Below are positions 11,838-24,220 of a stretch of 64,000 nt of DNA, in pieces; position 1 is the first letter of the stretch, and each line of letters begins with the position of its first letter. The stretch spans positions 39,118,602 through 39,182,601 of the forward strand of contig NC_134850.1 in NCBI RefSeq assembly GCF_965363235.1, written 5' to 3'. This DNA is from Mytilus galloprovincialis (lineage: Eukaryota > Mollusca > Bivalvia > Mytilida > Mytilidae). Below the pieces are notes generated by a model that was given only the letters and a program-made list of their open reading frames with translations, was not told the DNA's origin and ran no database searches. The position numbers were made by a program, and so were the translations under genes.

Positions 11838-12130
11838 TTGGATGTAACGCGTCTTCTGATTGGCTGACGTTATTTTGTTATCAGCCCATAGACATAATTT
11901 AGTCATGTGATCGTGACGTCATCAACGTTTTTTTCATGGTTTTCTACGGTTTAAAATGGAATTTAGAATTAAATTATAAGAAATGACTGTAATATTTTTT
12001 CTGTCTATTCGAAATAACACAAAAATGTGGTGCACACTGTTAAATAACTCGCTACACACATTATTCAGTGTGCACCAAATTTTTTATGTTATTTCTTCAT
12101 AGACAGAAAAAATATTACAGTCATTCCTTA
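11838..12130. mobile_element. MITE-like element with long terminal hairpin, copy A
   Basis: It starts TTGGATGTAACGCG and contains an inverted CCAAT box (GATTGGCTGACG) and a perfect CRE-like TGACGTCA (11914-11921). It ends in a ~60-bp imperfect palindrome: arm 11981-12039 (GACTGTAATATTTTTTCTGT to TGGTGCACACTG) pairs with 12066-12127. A diverged second copy lies at 12296-12574. No coding frame. Confidence 0.75.
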
Positions 12131-12295
12131 ATTATCAAAATGTAAAATTAAAAAATAACAATTCATGATGTAGATTTAATGCCGGACAAAAGCACAAATA
12201 ACATTGACTAAAACCAAATACTTTGATCGAAAGATAACAATTTGATTTTAACTTATTATAGCTTAAATTTCTTACTAATTTAATTTTGGATGTAA

Positions 12296-12574
12296 CACTC
12301 CACTCCTGATTGGCTAAAAGTTTTTTGTCAATCAGCTCATTTACATTATATTGTCATGTGACAATAACAACATTAACGCTTTTTCATGATTTACTCCTTA
12401 AAAATGGAATTCAAAATTAAAATATATGGAAGACTTATATTTTTCTGTCTATTAGAAATAATCTTAAAAAATTGGTGGACATTATACATAACACTTTACA
12501 TGGGTTATACAGTGTTCATCATATATTTGTTGTAATTTCTTTATAGACAGAAAAAAATTACAGTCATTCCTTAA
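12296..12574. mobile_element. MITE-like element with long terminal hairpin, copy B
   Basis: This diverged copy of the element at 11838-12130 starts TTGGATGTAACACTCC, has CTGATTGGCT, and carries arms around 12430-12480 and 12510-12574 (TTTTTCTGTCTAT pairing with ATAGACAGAAAAA). The CRE of copy A is not conserved here. Copies start 458 bp apart in the same orientation. Confidence 0.7.
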
Positions 12575-14594
12575 ATAAAAAATCTTGAATTAATATAATT
12601 ATACTAAAATACTGTAAAATGATATGTTAATGTTATACAACATGACAAAGACACTATAACCATGCATTAAAGCAACACTAGACCAATAATTTTACTTAAA
12701 GCCATATTTACATGAAAATCCATCAATGTAAGTTATTTTCCAATTAACAAGTGCAACTATATTTTACATTATTACAATACAATATCAAATTTCCTAACTT
12801 TAACAAATATTTTACAATTTGTTATGTTCAGTGTTCACAAATATGTGTAAGCATACAACTATTTCCAAGTTCATGTACATTTAAAAAAGATAAATTGTCA
12901 GAATTAAAATATAAGTGGTGTAAATACCTTTTTACAACCTAAAATGAATTTAACTGTGCATTGTTTAAAATGCTGTAAGAAATTAAGTTGTAATGTTGAG
13001 GTAATGTGGTACATTAAAGCATTTTGGAATGCATATTATGTTGGCCTATGATACAAATTACAAGTACATATGAAATTAAAGTAAAATTGTCCTTAATCCA
13101 CCAAAAATATTATTTTTTCATGTCCTTGCAGATTCTATTCATAGCCTTCAACACATATCGATGTACAAGGGGACAACAACAATAAAATAGTAATACAAAT
13201 ATAATACAACAATTGGCGAGACAGAACAGTTGTAATACAATTTCATACTGTTGTATATATATAGATGGCATCTTACGATATTAGCCAAAGTATATATGCC
13301 ATCATATGGACATTGCTCTATTTACATTTTATCTTAAGTTTAGTCCTTATATTTACACAACAAATTTGTTCAAGATTATGAGTTATCATACAAATAAGTA
13401 AAGATTTAAAAAAAAAAAATGGCTATAAAATCTTTCCAAACATAAAATGAACCCTTGTTTAATATGAGACATATGGCAAGGTTTGTCATATATTTCCATA
13501 ACTGTATAGTATTTAATTTGCACCATTCAAAAACAGCACTTTTATTGTGTCGTAGTTCTCTTATATTTGATATGCTTCTTTCAGTTTTAGTTTGTAACCC
13601 CGATTTGTTTTTTCTCTATCAATTTATGAATTTGAACAGCGGTATACTACTGTTGCCTTTATTAAACTGACTTTTTTTTTAAAGAAAAAAAAATTAGAAA
13701 GAATAATCAAAGCAATTTTAAAGTATATCAATTATTTTTTCAGTTAATATATACCTTCTAAGATGCCATTAGATAATTATGTACATTTTGGTAATACTAA
13801 AATATTTCATATTTCCTGTGAAAACTTAACCTAAAACCTAATTGGTTGTTTTGAAAATCTAAAGTTACAATTTGGGGTAAAAATCAATGAATCAACATAT
13901 GCATGCAAAATGGAAACACATCAAAAAGTATTATGCATGTTTAGATTTCTGAAATCATGCTTTAAGCATCCATTATCAAACATAAATGAGTTGTTTTGTG
14001 TTTGTATTGTGTTTGTATTTGGTATTTCAAATGTTTGACCTGAAGCGAACATACAGCACCTTTTTGGGCAGGCCTTATTGGCCTACATTTGATTTTTGGT
14101 TAATTTGATTGAGAAATTAGTTCTTTCCCTTAAAAAATCAAGAATTCATGACTTGCTTCAATGTTCATTAAAATTGTAAACTAATTTCATAAATCACTCC
14201 AATAGAGGTTGGAAAAGGGGTGTAAAAATATATGTGTATCAAAGTTATTTGTATCAAAAAGAACATGAAGAAGGTCTTAAACAAACAAGTATAAACACAA
14301 ACAGCAGTCTTTATCTAACATGACTAAAGTAAAGCAATATTACCAAAAATCACATTTTTTAAGTAAAGCAGTATTTCCAACAATCATATTTTTTAATCAT
14401 ACGAATACTGTATATTTTTTCTTACAATCTCCACATAAAGAACTGTACTCTACCTTTTAATAGAACGATTATTACATGTACATGACCTCATGTTTCTTTA
14501 CCTTTTTTGCTTAGATTGTCATACTATAAAGCATAAAAATACCCATCCCAACACACATTACAAATAATTTTGAAAAGTCTAGTTCTACAATGCT
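12575..14594. other. ICMT 3' UTR and intergenic DNA
   Basis: No exon is recognised. The - strand sequence adjoining 14594 is presumably ICMT 3' UTR, but no clear AATAAA lies within the first ~130 nt; an ATTAAA (reverse strand of 14456-14461) is the nearest candidate. A fragment of the TTTGCCTTTATT foldback repeat is at 13540-13675. Confidence 0.4.
13540..13675 (+). repeat. Foldback-repeat fragment (TACTACTGTTGCCTTTATT family)
   Basis: The phrases TTTTAGTTTGTAACCC, TTTTTTCTCTATCAATTTAT, GAATTTGAACAGCGGTATAC and TACTGTTGCCTTTATT recur, with changes, at 43480-43600 and 51950-52085, and in reverse at 62330-62450. This copy has only one arm. Confidence 0.7.
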
Positions 14595-17500
14595 CTATGA
14601 GTAATGCCCTTGGAATCCAGTAATAAATGGTAACCCAGTTCTTACGTTTTTCTTGTAATCTACATAATCTTCTCCAAAAAAGTTCAATAAATAGATCTCT
14701 TCGTCTTGAATTCTCTCATTAAAGAATTTCCATGAAACAACTGTATAAGCCACCAAACACACAGGGTTACACAAAATCAGCTGAAAATATATAATTATTA
14801 TATATTTAGAATTTTAATATATTATTTTGATTTGGCAGTTCTACAACATGTACAATTTATGAAACACAATTAACTTTGCAATTTTTTTACATAAAAGTAA
14901 TGAGAACCATTCATTAATTGCATTTTATCAGTTTATAATTTATAAAATCGAGAATGGGAATGGGGAATGTGTCACAGAGATCTAGACAAGAACCCAGTCA
15001 AAAAGCCGATGCACGATATGATAATTCCAATTCAAATTTCATTTGTTTTCATATTTTACAATCACATTTCTACAATCATTTGGCCTTTAATGTTCCCATG
15101 AGGATATTAGCTTCATCACCTAATTTTTGTAACTGCATGCAACATACATAATGATGTTTTAAAAATCATCAAAACTGTGAATAAGTTCCTTATTAAAAGG
15201 CTGTTCAATTATAACATACAGGGTATGGTAGATACCCAGGACAGGCATTTCAACAAATGGGTAAAACATCTATAGTGCCAAATAAATTTTTTACTTGCAT
15301 ACAATAAAATCAACTTTGAAAAAAATAAATTTGACTCCCACCCATAGTATGATAGTTGAGATTTGAAAGTGTTCCCTGGGTCCCATGTATGTTTTTATGG
15401 AACAGACCTTAATTAAAATACCTACAATCTGATTACTGAGGTATTAGATATTGTCTTAATATTGCTCACCTGTGTTCCTATACTCCAATAAAACCAGCCC
15501 ACATAGGCAGGATGTCTACACCATGAGTATATACCATTCGTAACTAACTCGTGCCCAGGTCTTCTCACATACTGTACGTAATGATTAAAGTTTGATTTGG
15601 CTGTGAACATACTTCCTTTACGTACTAATTCACCAAACACCACTAACATTAAACCTATTATGCTTATTATATGGATATGCTTCAAACCTGAAATTAAAAA
15701 AAAAATCATCTCATTTTTTCTAAACTATCAACTATACATGTAAGGTAAGAATTTATTTCAGCTGACTATGGGGTATATGGGCTTTGCTCATTGTTGAAGG
15801 CCATACAGTGACTAGCTGTAAATTTCTGTGTCATTTGGTCTCTTGTGGAGAGTTGTCTCATTGGCAATCACACCACACCCCTTTTATATTTAATAGTAAA
15901 ATTGTTCATTATATTATTAAAATAATTAATGGTAATATTGTGCATATTAATGTAATAATAACACTACATGTACTTGTAAGTTTCATTAGAATCTAAATTT
16001 TTGATTATCTGACAGCAATCGCAAGGCACTCTAATATCATATTTTATTTCCATATAAAATACAACAGCTTTGACTGTATGTGCTTATCTGCAACAATTAT
16101 AAAACTATGCATAGAAAAACATAGACTATGCTGCATGGCATTTGCTCTTTGTTGTCGGATGTACAGTGCCCTACAGTTGATAATTTCTGTATCATTGTGA
16201 AGAGTTGTCTCATTGGCAAACATAACACATGTATCTTCTTTTTTATATTCAAAATATCACAGCACTAGCTGTTTGTCGACTAATAACTAAAATCATTATT
16301 ATTTACCTGGGAAAAAATACAGTTCAATCATAAACTCAACCCAACTAGCAACAGCTGCCATAGTGTATTCCCTGCTATGGTCCAACAAGAACGAGGCTAG
16401 AGTAAGTGACTTTGGATTAGCTACTGCTGTTGTAAAATATTCTGAGAAATGGAAAAATGTCAGTGCCATAAAATAATATCCAAAATACATGAACGTCTTA
16501 CTTGATGTCAGATGGAAACCTATTCCGAAGGCAAACCCCAGTGCTCCTCCTCTTATTGCAACCTGAAAGTAGAATATGTATCATCATTTTTAGCCAACTT
16601 TAGTCATCCTGGCTGGGATTAAAAATTAATAAAATATTTTATTGTGTTGTAGAGAAATTTTTGCGGGTGTACATGTTCTTTGTCAATGTTTCTACAAAGA
16701 GCTCACACTAGCAGGTGACTGGGGCGATGAAGACGCTTTCCTGTATGTCACTTTGCTTTGCCCAACCGTCAAAAGCCATATCTAGGCGCCCTGTTATTCA
16801 CCAAATTTGCTTTCAGTCCCTTTCATCAATGAAACATCACATTTTCATTTATACAAATGTAAGTAAAGAAATTCAAAGAGTTAAACACATAAACGATTTA
16901 TTTTCTTTAGAAAAGAGGTTAAAGCATTGAATTCAAAGTTTGTTGCATTTTATTTCATCTTTTAAAATTACTTCCGTTACTTGAGAGCATACATGTACAT
17001 CAAATCATTTCAACTTTTTGAAAAATAAGTTCACAACTTCATTAGAACATGATGGAAGTTGCCTTTAGTAAATGTTTACCATTATAATCATAACTGTCAT
17101 ATTTCTTTCCAAATAGCTTGTCAAACATTATAGTACGTCATTTTGATCATGTTCATTCTCAACTGAAAAAGTTGGTTTGAAATCTCCAAAGCACATTAAT
17201 AGTTGGAACATTTCACAGTACCTGCTTTTTCCTGATTATTTATAATTATTTCAACTAGTTTGTACCAAATGAATATAAACATTGGAGGCTTTATTCATAA
17301 AGTCAAACATTGTGGTAATTGTTTTTATCATAAAATTGAGAATGGAAATGGGGAATGTGTCAAAGAGACAACAACCCGACCAAATAAAAAACAACAGCAG
17401 AGGGTCACCAACAGGTCTTCAATGTAGCGAGAAATTCCCGCACCCGGAGGCGTCCTTCAGCTGGCCCCTAAACAAATATATACTAGTCCAGTGATAATGA

Positions 17501-18987
17501 ACGCCATACTAATTTCCAAATTGTACACAAGAAACTAAAATTAAAATAATACAAGACTAACAAAGGCCAGAGGCTCCTGACTTGGGACAGGCGCAAAAAT
17601 GCGGCGGGGTTAAACATGTTTGTGAGATCTCAACCCTCCCCCTATACCTCTAACCAATGTAGTAAAGTAAATGTTTATTAACCCTTTTGGTGAACTTATT
17701 TCATATAAATTTTTGTAGCTGCACTTAGTGTGACAGAAAATAGGATAGCTGGACATCTGGAATGCCCAACAATAGAGCAGTTCCAGGATAGGGTAGTTAG
17801 TTGAATCTCTCATGTGCCTTCCATCACCATGTGACAAAAATGTAGGCAACACATGTTTAGCAAACGGGTGAAAAAAATAAGATATTTGGGAAATTTAAAT
17901 CCAATAAGATGGTCACCCTCCCTTAGTCATTATAACTGGGAATTAAGATTTTGTACCTACATGTACATTTTTACAGAACATAAACTGTTTCTATACTACA
18001 TGTACCCTACAGACATTGACAGAATGAACATTCTGAAAGTGCTGGAGACTTTGAATAGTGCAGGGATACAGGCATCCTTTCTATTTGGTGAATGACATCA
18101 TAAAGGTGTGCGAAATTGATGATCTTGTCCAGTGAAAAACATTATTCCAGAAATGACGTATGTCATTCTTCATTCATGACATAATATGAATCTAATGACT
18201 TTACATTGGGGACCAATTGAAGAAAACAATTACACAGTAAAATCTGTGTTTTTTTTTTTTTTTTTTATCTAAAACAGACACAACAAAAATTAGAAACTTG
18301 CATATAAACATGGGGGTGGTGGGTGGTGTAGGAGTGGTCCTGATCCCGAACTTAAAAACATGAAATCCTGAGGTCCCGAATTTAAATAAACGTAAATCCC
18401 GACATCCCGAAATTCGAAAAAAAGAATTCCTGGATCCCGAAAGGGTCAATCCCTAAATCCCGATAAAGGTCCTATCCCCCCTCAAACATTCTAAGTATCA
18501 ACAAACAGGAATATATTGTTGGACACATACAATAAACACATGCACTCATCACTGTCAACTTGTCAAGCTGTGACCAAACATGAAGTCATTCTGTTCATCA
18601 CTGACATTATCTGGAGGGAAAATGAAAGAAATATGAAAGAAATGAATGAAAGATTTGAACATATGGACATCAGGACAAGATGATTGTTGTTTTGCTTCCA
18701 CTCTGGTTTAGGTATTGTATGACTTACATGAAACAGGCTATAAGTGTCAAACGTATATGTATCTTTCTATATATCTTAACTAAATTCACCTCAAAATATT
18801 TCTTTTCTTTTATTGTTAGATACAGTCCTGTAAAAAACAGAGCGCCGACAATGGAACAGACAAGCAACCATGTTGTTAAGGAAATATTTAGAAATCCAAA
18901 TATATACACGCACAAAAATTTCAAAAATACTGTGCTTGAACCCAGGGAAAAAGCAAGAATACTGGTTTCGGCATATTTGTTCGTCAT
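14595..18987 (-). CDS. ICMT: Protein-S-isoprenylcysteine O-methyltransferase
   Basis: Four - strand exons form one frame: 18790-18987 (ATG at 18985-18987), 16307-16562, 15470-15687 and 14595-14780 (TAG at 14595-14597). The total is 858 nt, or 285 residues; human ICMT is 284. Phases match at every junction, and the first junction gives YFEVAIRGGALGFAFG, aligning with the family's YQIAIR region. Further family signatures are FHFSEY, NPKSLTLASFLLDHSREYT, FTAKSNFNH, RHPAYVGWFYWSIGTQ (residues 209-224, the catalytic/AdoMet region of this membrane methyltransferase family), and GEDYVDYKK with TGLPFI near the C-terminus. It is strongly hydrophobic with several membrane spans. By family knowledge it is an ER enzyme that methylates the C-terminal prenylcysteine of CaaX proteins such as Ras and lamins, after proteolysis. 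No broken or missing segment is seen. Confidence 0.96.
14944..15010 (-). mobile_element. Short 3' tail fragment of the Penelope-like element
   Basis: The reverse complement matches the extreme 3' end of the element (GGGAATGGGGAATGTGTCA block). It lies in ICMT intron 3 and is only ~65 bp long. Confidence 0.6.
15775..15890 (-). repeat. CTCATTGGCA interspersed repeat, ICMT intron 2, first copy
   Basis: The phrases TTGTTGAAGGCC, GGAGAGTTGTCTCATTGGCA and CACACCAC recur at 24065-24220, 41810-41915 and, in the other orientation, at 44075-44215 and 57110-57245. I recognise it as a very abundant mussel short repeat. No coding capacity. Confidence 0.7.
16140..16245 (-). repeat. CTCATTGGCA interspersed repeat, ICMT intron 2, second copy
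   Basis: This diverged second copy in the same intron and orientation has TTTGCTCTTTGTTGTCGG and AGAGTTGTCTCATTGGCAAA. The two starts are ~365 bp apart, so either independent insertions or an intron duplication is possible. Confidence 0.6.
17331..17671 (-). mobile_element. 340-bp 3' tail copy of the Penelope-like element, ICMT intron 1
   Basis: It is nearly identical, in reverse complement, to 51065-51404 downstream of the RT gene: both contain GGGAGGGTTGAGATCTCACA, the GCGGCGGGGTTAAACATG block, CACCCGGAGGCGTCC and AAATGGGGAATGTG. It is a 5'-truncated insertion in the sense orientation of ICMT, and much younger than the copies at 3962 and 10723. Confidence 0.9.
18290..18480. repeat. ATCCCGAAA short-motif repeat, ICMT intron 1
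   Basis: A block in which ATCCCGA or TCCCGAA recurs about eight times with AT-rich spacers, next to an 18-T run (18249-18266). It looks like a diverged minisatellite. No function is evident. Confidence 0.6.
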
Positions 18988-19032
18988 TGTTACTTTTTAA
19001 GAGGGATTAATACGACAGGGGAAAGGGACGAC

Positions 19033-19038
19033 TATATA
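19033..19038 (-). promoter_or_regulatory. Candidate TATA element of ICMT
   Basis: On the - strand the sequence ACTTATATAGTCG lies ~46 nt upstream of the ICMT start codon, a plausible core promoter distance if the 5' UTR is very short. It is a single short match in AT-rich DNA with no supporting transcript. Confidence 0.2.
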
Positions 19039-19386
19039 AGTAACGAGTATTAAATCTTTTCTATGTTCCTCCTTTCATGAGGAGCACCACTGCGAAATAT
19101 CGTGTAAAATTACTCAAGTTCGGCCGTGGCAGAATAATTTACTGAGCGAAGCATTATTGATCATTATTATTTCCATTAATATTTGAGGTTCTTATTTACT
19201 AAGTGCAACACAATAAGAACGCATTCAATGATACAATCATTCTGTCTTCAAGTTACAAGATGAACCGCGATTATCATGATTATGTTAAACACTGGGTAAA
19301 GATAGCTGTCATCGTAATGAAGATTGTGGCTTATCTTTATGTAATGAGATAGTCGCTTTAGGGGTTATTTCTAAATTTGCATTTTT

Positions 19387-20460
19387 GTCGAGCCTGAAAC
19401 TTTTGTTGCAGAAAGCTCGACATAGGGATAGTGATCCGGCGGCGGCGGCGTTAGCTAACTTCTTAAAAGCTTTATATTTTAGAAGGTAGAAGACCTGGAT
19501 CCTTCATACTTTGTATATAGATGCCTCATGTTACGAACTTTCCGTCAGTCACATGTCCAATGTCCTTGACCTCATTTTCATGGTTCAGTGACTACTTGAA
19601 AAAAAAGTTAAGATTTTTTGTAATGTTAAATTCTCTCTTATTATAAGTAATTGGATAACTATATTTGGTATGTGCGTACCTTTCAAGGTCCTCATGCCTG
19701 TCAGACAGTTTTCACTTGACCTCGACCTCATTTCATGGATCAGTGAACAAGGTTAAGTTTTGGTGGTCAAGTCCATATCTCAGATACTATAAGCAATAGG
19801 TCTAGTATATTCCGTGTATGGAAGGACTGTAAGGTGGACATGTCCAACTGGTGTCATCTGACCTTGACCTCATTTTCATGGTTCAGTAGTTATAGTTAAG
19901 TTTTTGTGTTTTGGTCTGTTTTTCTTATACTATATGCAATAGGTCTACTATATTTGGTGTATGGAATGATTGTAAGGTGTACATGTCTAGCTGACAGATG
20001 TCATCTGACCTTGACCTCATTTTCATGGTTCAGTGGTCAAAGTTAAGTTTTTGAGTTTTGGTCTATTTTTCTAATACTTTATGTATTAGGTCAACTATAT
20101 TTGGTGTATGGAAATATTTTATGATCTATATGTCTGTTACGCAGGTTTTATTTGACCGTGACCTCATTTTCACGGTCCATTGCTAAGTGTTAAGTGTTTG
20201 TGTTTTGGTCTGTTTTTCTTTATTTATAAGCAATAAGTCAACTATATTTGTTGTATTGAAGAATTGTTAGCTGTACATGTCTGCCTGGCATGGTTCATCT
20301 GACCTTGACCTCATTTTCATGGTTCAGTGATCAATTTTTCGTTTTCTTGGTTAATGTTGAGTTTATGTGACAGTTGTAATAAAGCTTTATATTAAGGTCT
20401 ATCAACATAATATCAATGATTAGTAAAGAAGGCGATACATTTCAGCGTGTGCACTCTTGT
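19387..20460 (+). repeat. GTCGAGC hairpin-headed repeat with ~147-bp modules, copy 2
   Basis: It has the same layout as 8151-9228. The head stem GTCGAGC/GCTCGAC is intact; the inner stem is CTGAAAC/GTTGCAG with one mismatch. A GGCGGCGGCGGCG tract and six modules carrying TGACCTTGACCTC-type motifs (near 19565, 19718, 19860, 20008, 20153, 20302) follow, and the end is GTGTGCACTCTTGT. It lies upstream of ICMT, pointing away from it. Confidence 0.9.
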
Positions 20461-20601
20461 TAAGATAGCAATGATAACATAAGAAAAAGTAAGATTAAAA
20501 ACATGCGACCTACTTCTACAGGGACGCTTTAAATTGCCTCATACTGCATGTAGTTTATATATAGTAATTTGATGTTTTGTTTTATTTATATGAATCAATA
20601 C

Positions 20602-20682
20602 TAGTTTATTATTCTGACTTGGTAAATGTAGTTTATTATTCTGACTTGGTAAATGTAGTTTATTATTCTGACTTGGTAAATG
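20602..20682. repeat. Three perfect 27-bp tandem repeats
   Basis: The unit begins TAGTTTATTATTCTGACTTG and ends GTAAATG. It occurs three times without a mismatch (20602-20628, 20629-20655, 20656-20682), which implies recent expansion. Confidence 0.95.
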
Positions 20683-20892
20683 TTCTTAATGCTTAGTTTG
20701 ATATATGTAATTAATGTCTTTCTTTATGGGTCTTAATATAGCGGATTTATTTATTTCTAATATTAATCCAAATTTGACGCATTTGAAGTTATGCTAAAAT
20801 CTTATATTTTCAATGACTTGGTGGGATTTTGTTTCAATTCATCGCCCTTAATATTCACGAAATATATGTAATTGCAGGCACGTTAAAAGTAA

Positions 20893-21020
20893 GATCACAA
20901 AAATATTGAACTCCGATGTAAATTCCAAACAGAAAGTCCATAATCAAATGGCAAGATCTAAAGCTGAAACACATCTAACAAATGAATAACTACCGTCATA
21001 TTCCTAACTTGGTAGTGTCA
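20893..21020 (+). repeat. CAAATGGCAAAATCAAAAGC interspersed repeat, diverged copy
   Basis: It shares AGAAAGTCC, ATCAAATGGCAAGATC, AAACACATC and CCGTCATATTCC with the copies at 21668, 44345 and 57845. No coding capacity. Confidence 0.65.
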
Positions 21021-21667
21021 TCAACGCGACAATTTCTAGTGTGTTTAGTTGCTCTTGTATTATCCTTTTTTTAAAGCCTGGTTGTATATTGTCCAATTTT
21101 TTATGGAATATTTTTTTAACCTCTTATTAGTACTTTCTATTGGAACTAATGTCTAATGAATCAGGCTTATAATTTTAGAAATATTGTTTTATGATTTCTA
21201 CGTACTACTATTATGTAAAGATACAAACAACTTTCATTGATGAGAGTGTATATGTTTAAATTGTCATTTGTTTCGAGATATCTTATGTAAACTTTTTGTG
21301 TTTGTGATATCATATAATTCATCTCTTTTAGATCCTTTTTAATCGGTAGATTATACAGACGGTATATCTTTATTGACAGAATTAATACCCGTACACTATG
21401 TTTACGTTTAGCCAAGGTTTGATGATGGTTAATATCATTGGTTGAAGATAGGCGTTGGTATACTAACATTGGTCCAACGTTTATTTAAAGGTTGAAGTGT
21501 AGGTCGAATTTAGGCGTTGACGTATTAACTTTGGCCCAACATTTTTCCCGATACTCGATCTGATGAATTATCTTTCTGGTGATTATTATTTCAGAGTGGA
21601 GACTCTGTAGTCCAACTGTCTGAAGTATTTAATTGCCGAATATATAAAAACTGTGTGAACATAAAAA

Positions 21668-21865
21668 GTAAAAAAATAACAAAAATCCGAGGAAACTTCA
21701 AAACGGAATTGTTAAGGTCCGTTATCAAATGGCAAAATCAAAAGCTCAAACACATCAAACAAATAGATAGTAACTGTCACATTCCCTACTTGATACATGC
21801 ATTTTTTTTTTATGTAGAGAACAATGGATTAAACCTAGTTTTGTAGCTAGCTAAACCTCTTACTC
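21668..21865 (+). repeat. CAAATGGCAAAATCAAAAGC interspersed repeat
   Basis: It contains CCGAGGAAACTTCAAAACGG, ATCAAATGGCAAAATC, CTCAAACACATCAAAC, and further on TTTTGTAGCTAGCTAAACCT. The same order of blocks recurs at 44345-44530 and 57845-58010 (+) and at 31325-31440 and 54940-55070 (-). The short open frame across it is a by-product of the repeat. Confidence 0.75.
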
Positions 21866-22498
21866 ACCAATATATACCAGTAGAGCAACGTAACGTGCGT
21901 TGACATCTTGGACTCAACGATATCATGACATTGCCATACGTCTCTCTTCATTATCTGTTATTAAAGTTAATTATGGGAAACGTTATGTTAAAGGGGAACG
22001 AGCTGCCAAATTCCTGTTCACCGATTTGACTCAAATTCTCATATTTTTTTTATAACAATGAAAAACATTTTTCCAAACTATCAAAAATATGAAATAAACA
22101 ATTTACAGGACATGGTCTCAATAAGATGTAGCTTCGTTTCGTTGGAAATTTAGCCAAGACGCCATCTAATTAACTATCGAGTTGACCTTCTATGACCATA
22201 TAAGCGATGTTAACATGAACCATAGATATAAATAGGTTAAGCAACTCGTGCAATTGGATTTATATACGTCTATTAAACTTTGTATTATAGATTGAAAATT
22301 CTTGTTTATCGTCGTGTTTACCTTTAAAAGAATAATTTGTGTGGATCGAATCAGTTAATAAAAATATTTACCTTTGTTTCACTTTTAACGTAGACATTCT
22401 TTTCCTTTAAATACCAGTACACGGACAATGGATGCGTTATTCTATCACTTTCTGCGGGGTTAAATTGAAGTTCACATGCATACGGATTTAATGATGTC

Positions 22499-22526
22499 GA
22501 ATTATTCACTTGCAAGTGAATAATTC
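22499..22526. repeat. Perfect 28-bp palindrome
   Basis: The half-sequence GAATTATTCACTTG is followed immediately by its exact reverse complement, with no spacer. It could be the joined ends of a small inverted-repeat element or a dyad protein site. It sits ~200 bp before an unexplained 130-codon open frame. Confidence 0.95.
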
Positions 22527-24064
22527 ATTTTCAATGTTGATTAGCTTAATTTGACAAAATTGAAAAAATTTAGCTGATAAAAGAAAATTTTTATTTCACT
22601 ATTTCACTTCCATTAATGATTGACCTAAAAAAATCATACTTTTGAATTTTTATATATCTGATAGCTAGTGACCCTTCAATGTAATAACTATACCAGCTAA
22701 TTTTTGTTTTGTTAAAATATTTTGTTTATTCTATGCATCTCTGTGCTGTTGTCTAAAATTTTGCTTTTATTTATTATATCGCTTGAATTTAATTTCTTTA
22801 AAGAGACAATGAGATGGAATTTATTTAGTTTCACTATTAAAACAAGCATATTGAGTGTAGTATTACAAAGTATTGAACAGAACGGATATGATCTCTGCGC
22901 CGGAGATTGGCAATATCATACAAAATATCTACCAGAGACATACTGTCCTCATATGTTACTCTATTTTTGCTCTATAAAGACATTCGGATTTGTATCCCGT
23001 TTAAATTATGTCATTGCACCACTTCTTAAGAACACGTTTATGCATTGTAATGTTGCTTTAGTGTTTTCTATAGTAAGATTTAAAAGGCAACAAAAAGTAA
23101 ATTACAAGATGTAAATGAATGATTTTTTCCAAAAAAAAAAAATGTCAATCAGTAGATATCCTTCCCATTTGGTATAAAATGTCGTAAACAATGCCAAGAT
23201 ATAAAATCTCGATATGATTGAGAACCATTCATGTTTACTCCTTCATATTAATTGGTAAATATTAGAATCAAAATGTTAGTACCGATAAAGACAATATTCA
23301 ATAAGATTTTGCTGCATTGAATAAGTTTACCCTCTAAGATTGTTCCAGGTATTCAAAGAACTTGAATTTGAATTTGATATCCCAATTGCGTTTCTACAGG
23401 TATAGTCAAAGTTCCGAACCCAATCTTTGTCTCAGCATTGTCGTTGGTTAGAGAATGGTGATCGCTTATATTGTTTGTATTCATGTCCAATGGCAAGAGG
23501 CTGTAATCTTAAGTAATTTTTGGTTGTATCTGTCTGCTCTTTTTTGTTGTTGTTGTTGATTATTTTAGAATAAGTTGTTTTTTTCGTTTTTGAATTGTTT
23601 CATATTTTGTTATTCCAATTGTAATTGCTAGAAAACCACTTTTGATCTGAAACGATAATTTTGATCTGAACTGACCTTAGCATGTTAGTGAACAATGAAA
23701 TTATAAGTCTGTATCAACTCATTCAGTTCATTTTCAGACTTTCTACTGCATTAAATTCATGACTTTTGAGACTACTGTGGCTTCAATTATTTTCGTGGAT
23801 TAAGGAAAATAACATGACCTGTTGATACAATTTTAATGCTTTTTTGTCATTTAATGTTTACTTATTCAATGTTATATGTCGTCTCTCTATTTTTAATACA
23901 TACCAGCTTTGACAATTGTTTGGCATGACTTTAAATTTCAACTCCTTTTATCGTGCTATGAACAACAAAAATATATCTTTTATAAAAAAAATATCTCTGT
24001 TCTCCATTACTGTATACAATATTATTCTATTATTATTGTTTTCCCGTTTGACTGGTTTTACACT

Positions 24065-24220
24065 AGTAATTTTTAGGGCCCTTTATCGCTTGCTGTTCGG
24101 TGTGAGCCGAGGTTCCGTGTTGAAGACCGTACTTTGACCTATAATGGTTTACTTTTACAAATTATGACTTGGATGGAGAGTTGTCTCATTGGCACTCATA
24201 CCAATATTCTTATATCTATG
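24065..24220 (-). repeat. CTCATTGGCA interspersed repeat
   Basis: It contains GCTGTTCGGTGTGAGCCGAG, TTGAAGACCGTACTTTGACC and GGAGAGTTGTCTCATTGGCA, the reverse complement order of 44075-44215. One of the better-preserved copies in the window. Confidence 0.75.

Noticed and set aside
18680..19000. 106-codon + strand frame
   Set aside because: It is the antisense shadow of ICMT exon 1, which matches the methyltransferase family on the - strand.
22722..23114. 130-codon + strand frame
   Set aside because: Longest unexplained frame in its region, but there is no recognisable domain, no supported splice sites and an AT-driven composition. Possible but unsupported.
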